A stretch of 64,000 nt of DNA from Siphonodentalium dalli (lineage: Eukaryota > Mollusca > Scaphopoda > Gadilida > Siphonodentaliidae), in NCBI GenBank assembly GCA_032622095.1, contig CP136061.1:13593287-13657286 (forward strand). Reading direction: 5' to 3'. The stretch's first letter is position 1. Every line of letters starts with the position of its first letter. The position numbers and the translations under genes are program-made. The notes under the pieces are model-generated. The model saw only the letters and a list, made by a program, of their open reading frames with translations, was not told the DNA's origin and ran no database searches. This document shows, piece after piece, positions 33,231 through 43,722 of this stretch.

Positions 33231-35842
33231 GTCAGGTTCACCCATGCAAACAATTTATACCTGACCTATTAAGCAATAATGGCGTTTGCCGGCGGAGTGC
33301 TCTGAATGTGTACTCGCTGAGCGGATTAGTAATTATCCCTGGGGGCGTTACCGATAAAGCAGTCTGTCGCGTCGCCCAATCATTCGCCCGAGATGACTGC
33401 GCTGTGAACTCGACACTTGCCTTGACTGGCTGGCGACCTAAAGCCATAGTATGCCCCACAGTAAAGGTCCGAAAGAATAACATTAATTTTGCCCAAACAC
33501 ATCCAGAAATTCTCAATAATCGCAATCAGTTTCTCTCACAAAGCCAATAACATATAGTGACAAATAAACGTTTTGTCCCCGTAATGCCTAACAACATATC
33601 TACTGTGTCAAACATGATTGTAACTAGGTCAGCTAAACAGAGCTCATCACAAGATGCACGCTCAAAAGCATACACAATACTATAATTATGCATTCAGGAA
33701 CGTATGCAGCGTGTGTTCCCCCCTTGCGACTCATAAATGAATTTCAATCCATAAATTGCATGAAAATATTAGCGTTTTAAAACCTATCTACGAATGTACG
33801 CTAAATTATAGTCTTATCATATATTATTACATATCATGTATATGTTTGAAAATGATATCGACTCGCGTAATACCCCAAAACCAGTCAATAACATGTGAAG
33901 TTAGCGTGCTGTAAACCCCTCTAAGATGCATGTGTTCCCCACGGGCTCGAGTTATAAACATAAATATTATAAGACGACCAATAAAAAAAATGTTTACATA
34001 GACATTCTACCCACATATTTTAGGAGGTATTCATGATTTCAGAATGCATTATTTAAAGTTTTATGTATAGTGTTTGTAACCAGGTTTGATACATGTACAT
34101 ACATATCTATGCTCCAAATCCACACCTATCTTCGTGGTATGCCTTAGAAATATGCCATATTTATCATGAACAGATTGTAAATTCTTTGAGTTTTCATCCC
34201 AGTCCAAAAATACAGAGGACAGCCTCCGGGACAGGGAAATATTTCCTTTGGTTATATACAACGATACTCAGATAACAATTACCCACTAAAAGTATCAGTT
34301 TAAATGAAACAATACTAAAATAATGGACAAACGTCAAAACCACCATAACTGCAAGAAAATTTCTCATCAACAACACTTCATGAGTGGAACCACTTTATGG
34401 TCAACCATACTCCACATTAATCTTTTATTATACACTTGTGTCAACTTTTTCAACCCGGAACAAAAATTGTTGTTCTCCTGTTAGGAATATTCCATATATA
34501 TATTATGGGTTCAAATAATGGTAAACATGTGATTGATTATATGCATTTTATTTGTGTATTTCAGTATGTATTTTTAACCATAATTATGTATTGAAGTATA
34601 TTAGCATATGTTAGCCTGGACCCAGGCCGGGAATACCATGTGGTGCCGGCTGCGTGGGACGCCGTGTGCCTCCTGGCACAGTCGATACCACATACATTCT
34701 CGAACTAATGTGCACATTGTGCTGCAGGGATCATAACTTGTCATACGCATTGCAACATCGTAACAACAGACACGAAAGTTTAAAGCTCTATTTGAATATC
34801 AAAACCAATCTATGAAACAATTGTTGCAATACAATCAGATTCTTTATTTCCACATGCAAAAAGAAAGGCTATGAACTAGATTTGCCACTTAAAGGCCCTT
34901 ACAGCCGGATAATAAACCTTACGATATACACCTTAACGATTCGTATAATTATAGACTTTCATTGTATATAAGGCAGACATAACTATAATCTGCATGTCTT
35001 ATATTTACACAAAAATCAACCAAATACATTACGTATGATTATGTGTATAAATGGTAAACGTAGTCAGGAAGAGTGTATAACCCACTCAAAACAAAAGCAC
35101 ATGTAGTCCCTGCACATGCATCTAACCGAGAACGTATTGATGTACAGGGACCTGTAGGGCGATCCACTGCCATCACCTTTGCGCTGCCCATTGGCGGGGT
35201 CCCTACATGCGCGCCTGCTTTGCGGTAGTGGCACTATGCAAATACCTATGTATAGTTCCCTTGACGTAGCGCGGGCGCGTGCTTGGGGACAGCGGATTGG
35301 GCTGCGCGGGGGTGGGGTGAAGCGCGTTACAGGCTACTGCGTTTGTGACAATAATTCAGATAGCCGCCATAATACGCTATGATACTTAAATCATTTCAGT
35401 AGATACCATCGAGCAACATACCTATTGCCATCCACAATTCATATGCGGTAGGCATAGTTCTGATGCCATCAAATTTGCTCGAGTTGATTCCAAAATTCTT
35501 GATATTAAAATGTGATAAATTGTAATCGATCGACGAGGGATAACTCTATCGACACAAATCTCAATTCTGCCTATGCATGGAGTTACACCACTTGTTACCT
35601 TGGCTTAAAATGTATATACATAATTGAAGTTTGTGGTCTGTCCTGAAGGGCGGTGGAGGCCATTAAAAATGGCGCCCACATGCCGGACTATTTTTATTGT
35701 TATATCATCTGTACATAGATATGTTATTACCTACCCCCTCCCCAGATTGTGTCTGCTGAAACTGGTACCATTTATATTGTGTATACACATCATTCTATAT
35801 ATGCATTACATAGCTACTTGCTAATAATATGTTGCATGGAGA
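33231..35842. other. Unassigned intergenic DNA with a GC-rich patch
   Basis: 33238-33550 is open on both strands (95 and 80 codons) and moderately GC-rich, but no domain is recognisable; it may be a remnant of an unknown gene or element. 35150-35350 is another local GC peak with several CGs (GTAGCGCGGGCGCGTGCTTG) in otherwise AT-rich DNA. The rest shows nothing I can name. Confidence 0.4.
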
Positions 35843-35878
35843 TTGGCCGATACGTCTGCGTACTTGTACTTTCCTATG

Positions 35879-36552
35879 TCTAATATCGAAATAATTTCTC
35901 TAAACTGCCGAGGGCTTAACCAAAACGAAAAACGCCGAGATCTGTTCCATCACCTTCGAGATAAAAAAGCTTCAATATATTGTCTACAGGACATACATTT
36001 CACCAAAGCCATGGAAAAATACATTGAAGCAGAATGGGGATTCAAACAGTAATGGCCTCTTACTCGTCTCAATCCCGTGGGGTGGCATTCCTCTTTAATA
36101 ATAACTTCGAATATGAAATAAATGACACAACACGGGATTCAGAAGGGAACTACATTATATTAGATATATCGATCGAAAAAATTAGATTCAGTCTCATGAC
36201 AATCTATGGCCCGAATGACGATAATCCAACTTTTTATAAAAATATCAACAAACTGCTTTTAGACATCGGTAATACTCAAATAATCATACGTGGTGACTGG
36301 AACATCTCGCAAGATCAAGAACTTGATACCTTCAATTACAACTACATTAATAATCCAAACACAAAAGACGCACTGAAAAATCTTGCCGCCAGCCTCGAAC
36401 TCGTGGACCCATGGAGATTGAAAAATAAAAATGAAAGACGATATACTTGGCGAAGAAAATCCCCAATTAAAATGGCAAGGTTGGACTTTTTTATGATCTC
36501 TGCAGATCTTTTTAATTACTCGAAATTGCCCAGACATTTTACCTGCTTATAG
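35879..36552 (+). pseudogene. Tx1/L1-like LINE endonuclease domain
   Basis: 35879-36052 reads NIEIISLNCRGLNQNEKRRD and IYCLQDIHFTK, the first part of an APE endonuclease. The usual QE of the active site appears as QD here. After a frameshift near 36050 it continues as SRGVAFLFNNN, FSLMTIYGPNDDNPTFY, IIIRGDWNISQDQELDTFNY with the catalytic GDWN, and RRYTWRRKSPIKMARLDFFM. The S-D-H motif near the end is degenerate or shifted out of frame. This domain nicks target DNA to start reverse transcription. Confidence 0.88.
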
Positions 36553-38776
36553 ATCGGACCACTCCATGATTAATCTCACACTCAAAATTAATAACTCGGA
36601 AAGGGGACCCGGATTTTGGAAATTTAATAACTCCCTACTGTACGAAAAAGAATATGCATCGACTGTAAAAACAATCATACGTGATAATAAAGTTATATAT
36701 GGCATCACACAGCCAGATGGCACCCCTGTCGAAAACCCCACACGATCACTAAACAACTATTCCTTGACGCAATGCTACTAGACATTCGTGGTGCGACAAT
36801 TCAGTTCTCATCCAAACGCAAACGAGAATCGAAGCTCAGAGAAAATAAGCTCATTTGTGATCGAAAAGAAATTGAATTGAAAATTGATCAGTCTGACAAC
36901 AGTCTCGAAGAAACAAGTTCCCTTTTACGAAAACGTGACGAATTCGATTCAAAAATTCAAAATATGAGAAAAGATAATATTCGCGGAGCCATGATCCGGT
37001 CACGTGCTCAATGGGTCGAACAAGGCGAGAAACCTACTAAATACTTTCTTAATTTAGAAAAAAGGAATTATGTATCTAAGACAATAACGAAAATGTTCCC
37101 AGGCTATCCCCCGAACAATCTGAAAGCTTAGAAGGCATCCTAACCCTTAATGAACTAACTTCTGCGTTGAAACGAACAAAGAACGGCAAAAGTCCTGGTC
37201 CAGATGGCTATACAGTAGAATTCTTCAAATTATTTTGGGTAGATGTAGGTCCCATTCTCTTGGAATCCCTAAATGAATCAATTACAACCGGGGAGCTGTC
37301 CATTACTCAAACACAGGGCTTGATCACTCTTATTCCAAAGAAAGACAAAGACAGGCAACTCCTAAAAAACTGGCGCCCAATCTCACTGTTGAAAGTGACA
37401 TATAAACTAGCATCAGCTTGCATAGCAGATAGACTGAAAAAAGTTTTACCGGTAATAATAGACCCCGATCAAACAGGCTTCCTCTCAAATAGATTTATTG
37501 GAGACAACACCAGACTCATATACGACATTCTTCAAAAAACAGAGCAAGAATCAAAATCAGGAATGCTGCTATTAATAGATTTTGAAAAGGCCTTCGACTC
37601 TGTATCATGGTCATTCATACATGAATGCCTAAAGTTTTTAATTTTGATGAATCAATCAAGTCTTGGATATCCATTTTCTACAATAATATATCCTCTTCAA
37701 TTCTCATAAACGGGCATATTTCCCAAAGTTTCAATCCATTCAGAGGCTGTCGGCAGGGTGATCCTATTTCACCTTATATGTTTTTAATTTGTGCAGAAAT
37801 GCTAGGTATCCTAATGAGACAAAACACTAAAATTAAAGGAATAATCCTCGGCGGTTTAGAATATAAAATATCACAGTACGCAGATGATACAATGATGATC
37901 CTCGATGGCAGTCAGGAAAGTCTATTAGAATCTTATAGTACATTAGACAAATTCGCCTCGGTGTCAGGACTGAATATCAACCACAGTAAATGTCAGGCAT
38001 CGTGGATTGGGGCTCTGAAGGGAAATACACACAACATATGCCCTGAACTACATGTACAATTCACCAACTCCTTTACTCTATTAGGGATTAAATTTAATAC
38101 CAACCTTGATAAAATATTAGATAACTACGACTCAAAGCTATCCGATATTAAGACCCTGATTAAATCATGGGGACATAGGCTATTGACTCCTTTGGGTAGA
38201 ATCACGGTAATAAAATCTCTTATATTGCCAAAAATAACCCACCTATTTCAGTGTCTTCCCAACACGACAGCATCATTTTTTTTTAAATTTAAAAACGATT
38301 CTGTTTAACTTTATTTGGGGAGGAAAACGAGACAGTGTTAAAAGAACCCAACTCTGCCAAAATTTCGAAGCAGGGGGTCTGAAAATGGTTGATGTCGAAG
38401 CTTTCAATTCATCTATGAAGATAACATGGATCCGCCGAATTATATTGAAACGGCCGAAATGGCACCCCCTTGTAGATTTACCAATAGACGAAGATCCCCT
38501 CTTTCTTGCATATGTTGGCCAATACTTAAAGCTATATTCTGCCGCATCCAGAATCCTTTCTGGAGAGATGTCCTTATCGCCTGGTATGAGATATTGGTAG
38601 CAGAAAAAGAGACCATACCCTTACTGTCTTCAATTTTATGGAATAATGAACATTTTAAAATAAATGGTTCGACACTAAATATACGGACATGGAGAGAACA
38701 TTGAATCATTTTCGTTAACGATCTTTTCCAGACTGATGGCACATTTCACACTAGACATTCCCTCTTATCGACATTT
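36553..38776 (+). pseudogene. Tx1/L1-like LINE reverse transcriptase, up to insertion point
   Basis: Frames 36566-36781 and 36772-37131 hold the inter-domain linker (SRAQWVEQGEKPTKYFLNLE). 37167-37709 holds the RT start (GKSPGPDGYTVEFFKLFW, TLIPKKDKDRQLLKNWRPIS, LLLIDFEKAFDSVSWSFIHE with the first catalytic Asp). After another shift, 37625-38308 holds FRGCRQGDPISPYMFLICAE and the catalytic QYADDTMMILDGS, then SGLNINHSKCQASWIG. Post-RT sequence continues in shifted frames to HSLLSTF at 38776, where a TTAA site was hit by the composite element. Confidence 0.9.
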
Positions 38777-38777
38777 A

Positions 38778-39427
38778 GGTAGCAATACACGATTTCCAGC
38801 AATTTTGCCAACCTGGGAGGGGGTACTGTACTTCAAATCAGTGCTAAGCCATTATCGTTGGCATATATTCCATCGAGCATGTTTTAATTTCGACAGAAAT
38901 TTTAGGTGTAATCATATAAATGTACTTTTGGTTCTTCGTACAGTTTGTCATTGAGTTATGCCCCTTGGTTAGCACACACGAACCGCTCAATTTTACCCAT
39001 TTTTGTACTCAAATTGGCCATTTTCAACCCAAAAACAGACCATGATAGAGCGAATGTCAGTAAATAAGATTCTTCCACCTGATAGAGCTATGCTAGCGCT
39101 GAGAAATATTTGAAATAGAAAAAAATGTTATCGTATCAATTTGAAAAAAAAGTCTTACGAGCCCAGATGACAGAATTCAGGGGAGAGAAATCGGGCTATT
39201 TTCCTGTAATCAATAACACAGAGTTGGCCTTCACTGAATACGAAAACCCTGTTGCGTATCCAAATTTTTTACTTTTTTGAGAACTTTCCCAGTTTTGTAA
39301 AATAAATAAACCTTCAAACCAGTAAATGACACAGTTAACACAGGCTACACTGGCCGTTATGCCCGCCAGATACTTATATTTCTATTTTTCAGACCCCCTA
39401 CAACCCGTGAAATCGTGTACTGCTACC
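38778..39427. mobile_element. TTAA MITE, copy 1 (650 bp)
   Basis: Starts GGTAGCAATACACGATTTC and ends with the complement of GGTAGCAGTACACGATTTC, a 19 bp terminal inverted repeat with one mismatch. Right flank TTAA (39428-39431); left flank TTTA (38774-38777), one base off. No coding capacity. The terminal sequence differs from the MITE at 6033, so this is another family with the same target preference. Confidence 0.87.
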
Positions 39428-40731
39428 TTAAAGGAAAAATAGAGTTATCCCCCTTCAACGCGCAAATGTCCAGTTAAGTCTCTGACGTACACCGATAACT
39501 TTGATATATAACACATATGGTGTTTCTTCAGTGCGAATGGGAAATAAGGTCAATATAAGTAGTGTGGTTTCAATAAAAATGAACCAAATTCACCCAAATT
39601 ATTGGTTATAGCGGAATTTTTTTTTTTAATTATAAATGTGACATCATGCCCACCACCTTAAAACTAAACATCCCAGTCAAAAAGGCAGTCTGAACAGACA
39701 TATTACATCTGTATTCTGCTGACCAGAGCATATGCACTGTGGTTATTCACTAGCCAGCCACCCCCCCCATCCTCCCCCGCATATGTTAAGACAATGTTCT
39801 TGTCACCCCCTCCAAATATGTTAAGAGACAATGTATTTGGTTATTTGGAAACACGACCAAGACCGAATGACCAATATCAATCAATACGCCTATTCGTAGG
39901 TGGTATCCGAGGAGTTCCATTGTTGGGATGTTCCCTTAGCAACACATTTCGTTACATGCAAATCACTTTTATGTGGTCAGTCATAAACATGTAAGAACGC
40001 AACAAAACTCCAAACAAATCGTAGGGAATAACTAATGCATATATAATCATCCCTCCCCCAAAATGTGAACCATGTTTATTTGGCCGGTCGGTGTACATTC
40101 CATGACTTAATTGTCAAGTTGAAATCACACTATTTAATTATTTATGGAATCTTATATACCATTTTGATTGTGCTGGTGCTCACGCGCTGTTCGTGATAAC
40201 TCAGTAGCTGACTTTACCCCCTCTCCAATATACATATTGACATTACTCGGTCATTCGGAAACACGACCAAGACTAAATAACCAACATTAATATGGCTTTT
40301 CGCACCAGGTATCCAAGGAAATCCATTGTTGAAATGTTTGCGTGGCAACACGTTTCATTAAATTGATGTCAATTTTATGTAATTGCACAAAACCGCACCA
40401 CTCGAAACGAATCGTACAGAGTAACTGATGCATATATAATCACATAACCCCCCCCCCCAAATGTGAACCGGAATGTTTTTTTTATCGATAGCAGACATAC
40501 GTTGAATTTGTTTTTTGCCCTGTCGGTGTGATCATTCAGTGACTTGTCAAGCTGGAATCCATACTATCAAAGTTTACAGCCTCTGATACAAATACTCTAC
40601 AAGCAAATGCACCTAATTCCGAGAACAGTCATAAATAGAAACTGTCAATAGTAACTCAGACACGAAGATAGGAAAGATAAAATGTTTCAGTAGATTTTCA
40701 CTAATTTATCCAATTTGATATGTCTCTTTAA
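39428..40731. repeat. Spacer between the two MITEs, holding a ~410 bp tandem duplication
   Basis: Two diverged copies start near 39807 and 40218. Shared phrases include GGAAACACGACCAAGAC, CCATTGTTG(G/A)(G/A)ATGTT, ATGCATATATAATCA, a C-run with AAATGTGAACC, and ACTT(A/G)(A/T)(T/-)TGTCAAG. The spacer begins and ends with TTAA. No ORF longer than about 66 codons. It does not resemble the surrounding LINE. Confidence 0.65.
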
Positions 40732-41383
40732 GGTAGCAATACACGATTTCCAGCAATTTTGCCAACCTGGGAGGGGTACTGTACTGGGTAGCAAATCAGT
40801 GCTAAGCCATTATCGTTGGCATATATTCCATCGAGCATGTTTTAATTTCGACAGAAATTTTAGGTGTAATCATATAAATGTACTTTTGGTTCTTCGTACA
40901 GTTTGTCATTGAGTTATGCCCCTTTGTTAGCACACACGAACCGCTCAATTTTACCCATTTTTGTACTCAAATTGGCCATTTTCAACCCAAAAACAGACCA
41001 TGATAGAGCGAATGTCAGTAAATAAGATTCTTCCACCTGATAGAGCTATGCTAGCGCTGAGAAATATTTGAAATAGAAAAAAAGTTATCGTATCAATTTG
41101 AAAAAAAAGTCTTACGAGCCCAGATGACAGAATTCAGGGGAGAGAAATCGGGCTATTTTCCTGTAATCAATAACACAGAGTTGGCCTTCACTGAATACGA
41201 AAACCCTGTTGCGTATCCAAATTTTTTACTTTTTTGAGAACTTTCCCAGTTTTGTAAAATAAATAAACCTTCAAACCAGTAATGACACAGTTAACACAGG
41301 CTACACTGGCCGTTATGCCCGCCAGATACTTATATTTCTATTTTTCAGACCCCCTACAACCCGTGAAATCGTGTACTGCTACC
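40732..41383. mobile_element. TTAA MITE, copy 2 (652 bp)
   Basis: Same terminal inverted repeats as copy 1, flanked by perfect TTAA on both sides (40728-40731 and 41384-41387). It differs from copy 1 by a handful of substitutions and small indels (for example an extra GGGTAGC-like stretch after TACTGTACT). The LINE coding sequence resumes directly after its right TTAA. Confidence 0.9.
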
Positions 41384-42132
41384 TTAATGTCCGAACAGAT
41401 TTCATCACTTTGCATGCGCTTCTTCGACAAGCAGAAAAAAGTGTCAAAACACTTAAACAACCTAATAATCCCCTGATGGCACCAATCCTCCCAAGTAATT
41501 ACATATTATTATTACGCAATGCGAAAGGTGGGCGCGATTTTTACAACTGTCTAGTGTCGAGAAACAAGTAACTAGACGTGTGCTCGAAATGGGAATCCAA
41601 ACTAGGCGAGTACAACATTCCATGGGATATTTGCTTCAAGGCCCCATTCCAGTCCACGTCTGACACTAAATTACACTGGCTTCAATTTCGTATAAACTGT
41701 AGAATTTTAGCTACCAATACATTTCTAAAACTGGCCAAGATTAGACAAAACGATCTTTGCAACCGATGTCAAACACAAGAAACGATATGCCACATATTTT
41801 GGGAGTGTCCGTATGTTCAATCATTCCTAGACAAGCTTTCCAAATGGACAATATCAAACAATTTCGTCATTCCTTTAACAAAAAAGACAATGACGCTTGG
41901 AAACATGAGCACTCGAACGGATAACATTACAAATTATTTAATTTTGATTATTAAAAACTATATTTACAAAACAAAATTTACAACGGACCAATTGTCTATG
42001 AATGCTTTAATTGCAGAATTCAACTTTAGGTATAATTGCGAAAAATACAATGCATACTGCAGACTTGAACGTAATATGTTCGATACCAAGTGGCTTCTAA
42101 TGAAACGAGCACTTGAAAACGAAACCCGATAA
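41384..42132 (+). pseudogene. Tx1/L1-like LINE C-terminal region
   Basis: The frame resumes with NVRTDFITLHALLRQAEKSV and, after a stop near 41570, continues as 41578-42132. It includes LHWLQFRINCRILATNTFL and the zinc-binding C-terminal motif CNRCQTQETICHIFWECPYV, ending at a normal-looking stop. The last part from 41895 is duplicated at 46119-46356. Confidence 0.88.
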
Positions 42133-42538
42133 GATACAACACTTTAAAGGCCGTTCGGATATATATCTCAATATTATATTGGTAGAATAGAAAGTTGAAA
42201 CATGGCCAGTCATTGACCGATTGTTCGTAAACAACGAAATAATTTGTCGACAAAGAACAAAGGGTAACAACTCTATTAATATAGCCCCCGGCATCGGGGC
42301 TGTATCTTCTGTTTTGACATATCCTGACTGTTTCGCAGCGCTGTGTCGTGTATCGTGTCCAATCTCCCATATTTGATATCAACATATTATATGTCCATGT
42401 CACATTATATCATGACACCAGGTGCGAATGAAGAGTGTAAGACTGTTCGCATGTGACAGTGAGATAGTTTCCCCTCTCGCCCTTGAAGTATTGTATGCTA
42501 ATGTATGTCTGTGATATTCCGTGTATGTTTTGCTATTC

Positions 42539-42544
42539 AATAAA
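42539..42544 (+). promoter_or_regulatory. Polyadenylation signal of the Tx1/L1-like LINE
   Basis: AATAAA about 400 bp after the LINE stop codon, followed by a T-rich stretch. It is present again in the duplicated copy near 46763. Confidence 0.5.
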
Positions 42545-43076
42545 ACAAATTTTAGTTTGCTACTCCTTCTACTATATAGAGGTTGCCAACCTTCTCATGT
42601 AATGGGAAATAATCGTAAAGGGGAGATAACTCCGGGAACAGACGCTGGGCCGAAATCGCCTTGCATTCAATTCCGGTAACTTCTAGATTCCTACATTCCC
42701 TAGTCAGTTCGCATACCACCATGGATTTGTATTTAAGAAATACAAATACAACAAAATTAATATGAACATACGTAAACGTAATAAAGCCCACGTAGATTTA
42801 ATACGCATGCCCGTCTGCTCTCTAAAATAAACTTAATAACGATTCTTTTTTATATTTTCCCGGTATCGAAATAGGTTAATGAAATTACAATCTCACCGAT
42901 AAAAATATAATGATATTTCTTCTCGTGTTCGAGTTGAAATTTCGCAGAGGTGTAATTCCCAATACTGAATATCTGACCTGACGTGGGGTAATAATATAAT
43001 TACTTTGAAATAAGTCCAATTAGTCCATTTTGTGTTTAATTTCGGCAATGTTGAACAAATGCACACCAAGAACGGG

Positions 43077-43116
<40 letters not shown>

Positions 43117-43121
<5 letters not shown>

Positions 43122-43360
43122 AATATGAAGAGTAACACCTTTTAAGACCTATTTTATGTATTTAACATACGAGCTTTCGGGTTTCCCCTTCCTCAGGTAT
43201 ATATGCAAATGGAGTTACATCAAGATAACAGAACAAAAAAACAAAACTATATCTTGATGTAACTCCATTTGCATATATACCTGAGGAAGGGGAAACCCGA
43301 AAGCTCGTATGTTAAATACATAAAATAGGTCTTAAAAGGTGTTACTCTTCATATTTATTA
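43117..43360. repeat. Perfect 111 bp-arm hairpin with Penelope-type motif, copy 1
   Basis: Arms 43117-43227 and 43250-43360 are exact inverse copies around a 22 bp A-rich loop. Each arm, in one orientation, has CTGAGGAAGGGGAAACCCG followed by AAAGCTCGTATG. This resembles the CTGAnGAAGG...CCGAAA signature at termini of Penelope-like elements, which partly matches a hammerhead ribozyme core. A (TA)n run (43085-43116) precedes it. It is probably a head-to-head pair of Penelope pseudo-LTR ends. Confidence 0.8.
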
Positions 43361-43402
43361 ATTATCAGCAGACCTATACGGCTAAGAAGAAATTATATAT
43401 AT

Positions 43403-43722
43403 TTTGAAAGTGTGGAGAGCGCGGGCACAGGTCGGAATCCGATTTCTTATGTAATTATTTCTATGGAACTAGCTAAATTTTGTTAGGTTGTGTCGGAAAT
43501 TGACATAAATTTTGTTAGGTTGTGTCAGAAATTGACATCAATTTTGTTAGGTTGTGTCGGAAATTGACATTGAATAACTTGTTGAGCATTGTTGCCATTC
43601 AAAGATGGAACTAGCTAAATTTGTTTGGGTTGTGTCGGAAATTGACATAAAATAATGTGTTGAGCACAAACTAAGGATAATGGTGTTGACATAAGCTAAA
43701 AGCTAATTGAACTGCGTGTTAA
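43403..43722. repeat. ~35-50 bp repeats in the 3' UTR of the Penelope element
   Basis: The phrase TTTTGTTAGGTTGTGTCGGA followed by AATTGACAT occurs three times in tandem (43478-43572), and once more in diverged form near 43618. The block lies directly downstream of the minus-strand Penelope stop codon, so it is likely its 3' UTR. Confidence 0.7.

Larger units (their letters stand above)
38778..41383. mobile_element. Composite TTAA unit: two MITEs around a 1.3 kb spacer
   Basis: The LINE frame is interrupted at a single TTTAA and resumes immediately after 41383, so 38778-41383 behaves as one insertion. Both outer ends and both inner MITE ends abut TTAA (left outer copy reads TTTA). The two MITEs are direct repeats, about 99% alike. 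The layout resembles a bacterial composite transposon, but one with TTAA-type ends. Two independent insertions plus a rearrangement is the main alternative. Confidence 0.72.
35879..42132 (+). mobile_element. Tx1/L1-like LINE, frameshifted and split by a 2.6 kb insertion
   Basis: A single ORF2 can be followed from endonuclease (35879) through RT (37130-38310) to the C-terminal zinc motif and stop (42132), interrupted only by the composite insertion at 38778-41383. The RT block (YADDTMMILDGS) and endonuclease block (GDWN with YTWRRKSP) are typical of the Tx1/L1 group. At least five frameshifts are present. No ORF1 lies upstream. Polyadenylation signal AATAAA at 42539-42544. Confidence 0.9.
41895..43402. 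repeat. 1.5 kb direct repeat, copy 1
   Basis: Begins inside the LINE C-terminal codons (GCTTGGAAACATGAGCACTC) and runs through the LINE 3' UTR, a (TA)n tract and a long hairpin. It is almost identical to 46119-47628: I count about four substitutions plus TA-length differences. Together the copies frame the Penelope-like ORF. Confidence 0.93.

Noticed and set aside
38810-38825. GGGGTACTGTAC inside the 38.8 kb MITE as a relative of the 6033 MITE terminus
   Set aside because: It is internal, unlinked to TTAA and not matched by an inverted partner, so similarity to the other family's end is probably chance.
38736-38954. ORF shared with 40715-40912
   Set aside because: It is shared only because both lie in the two MITE copies; MITEs are non-coding.
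43250-43360. Complete hammerhead ribozyme
   Set aside because: CTGAnGA and GAAA boxes are present, but I could not find a convincing third helix or cleavage triplet by eye, so only a motif is claimed.
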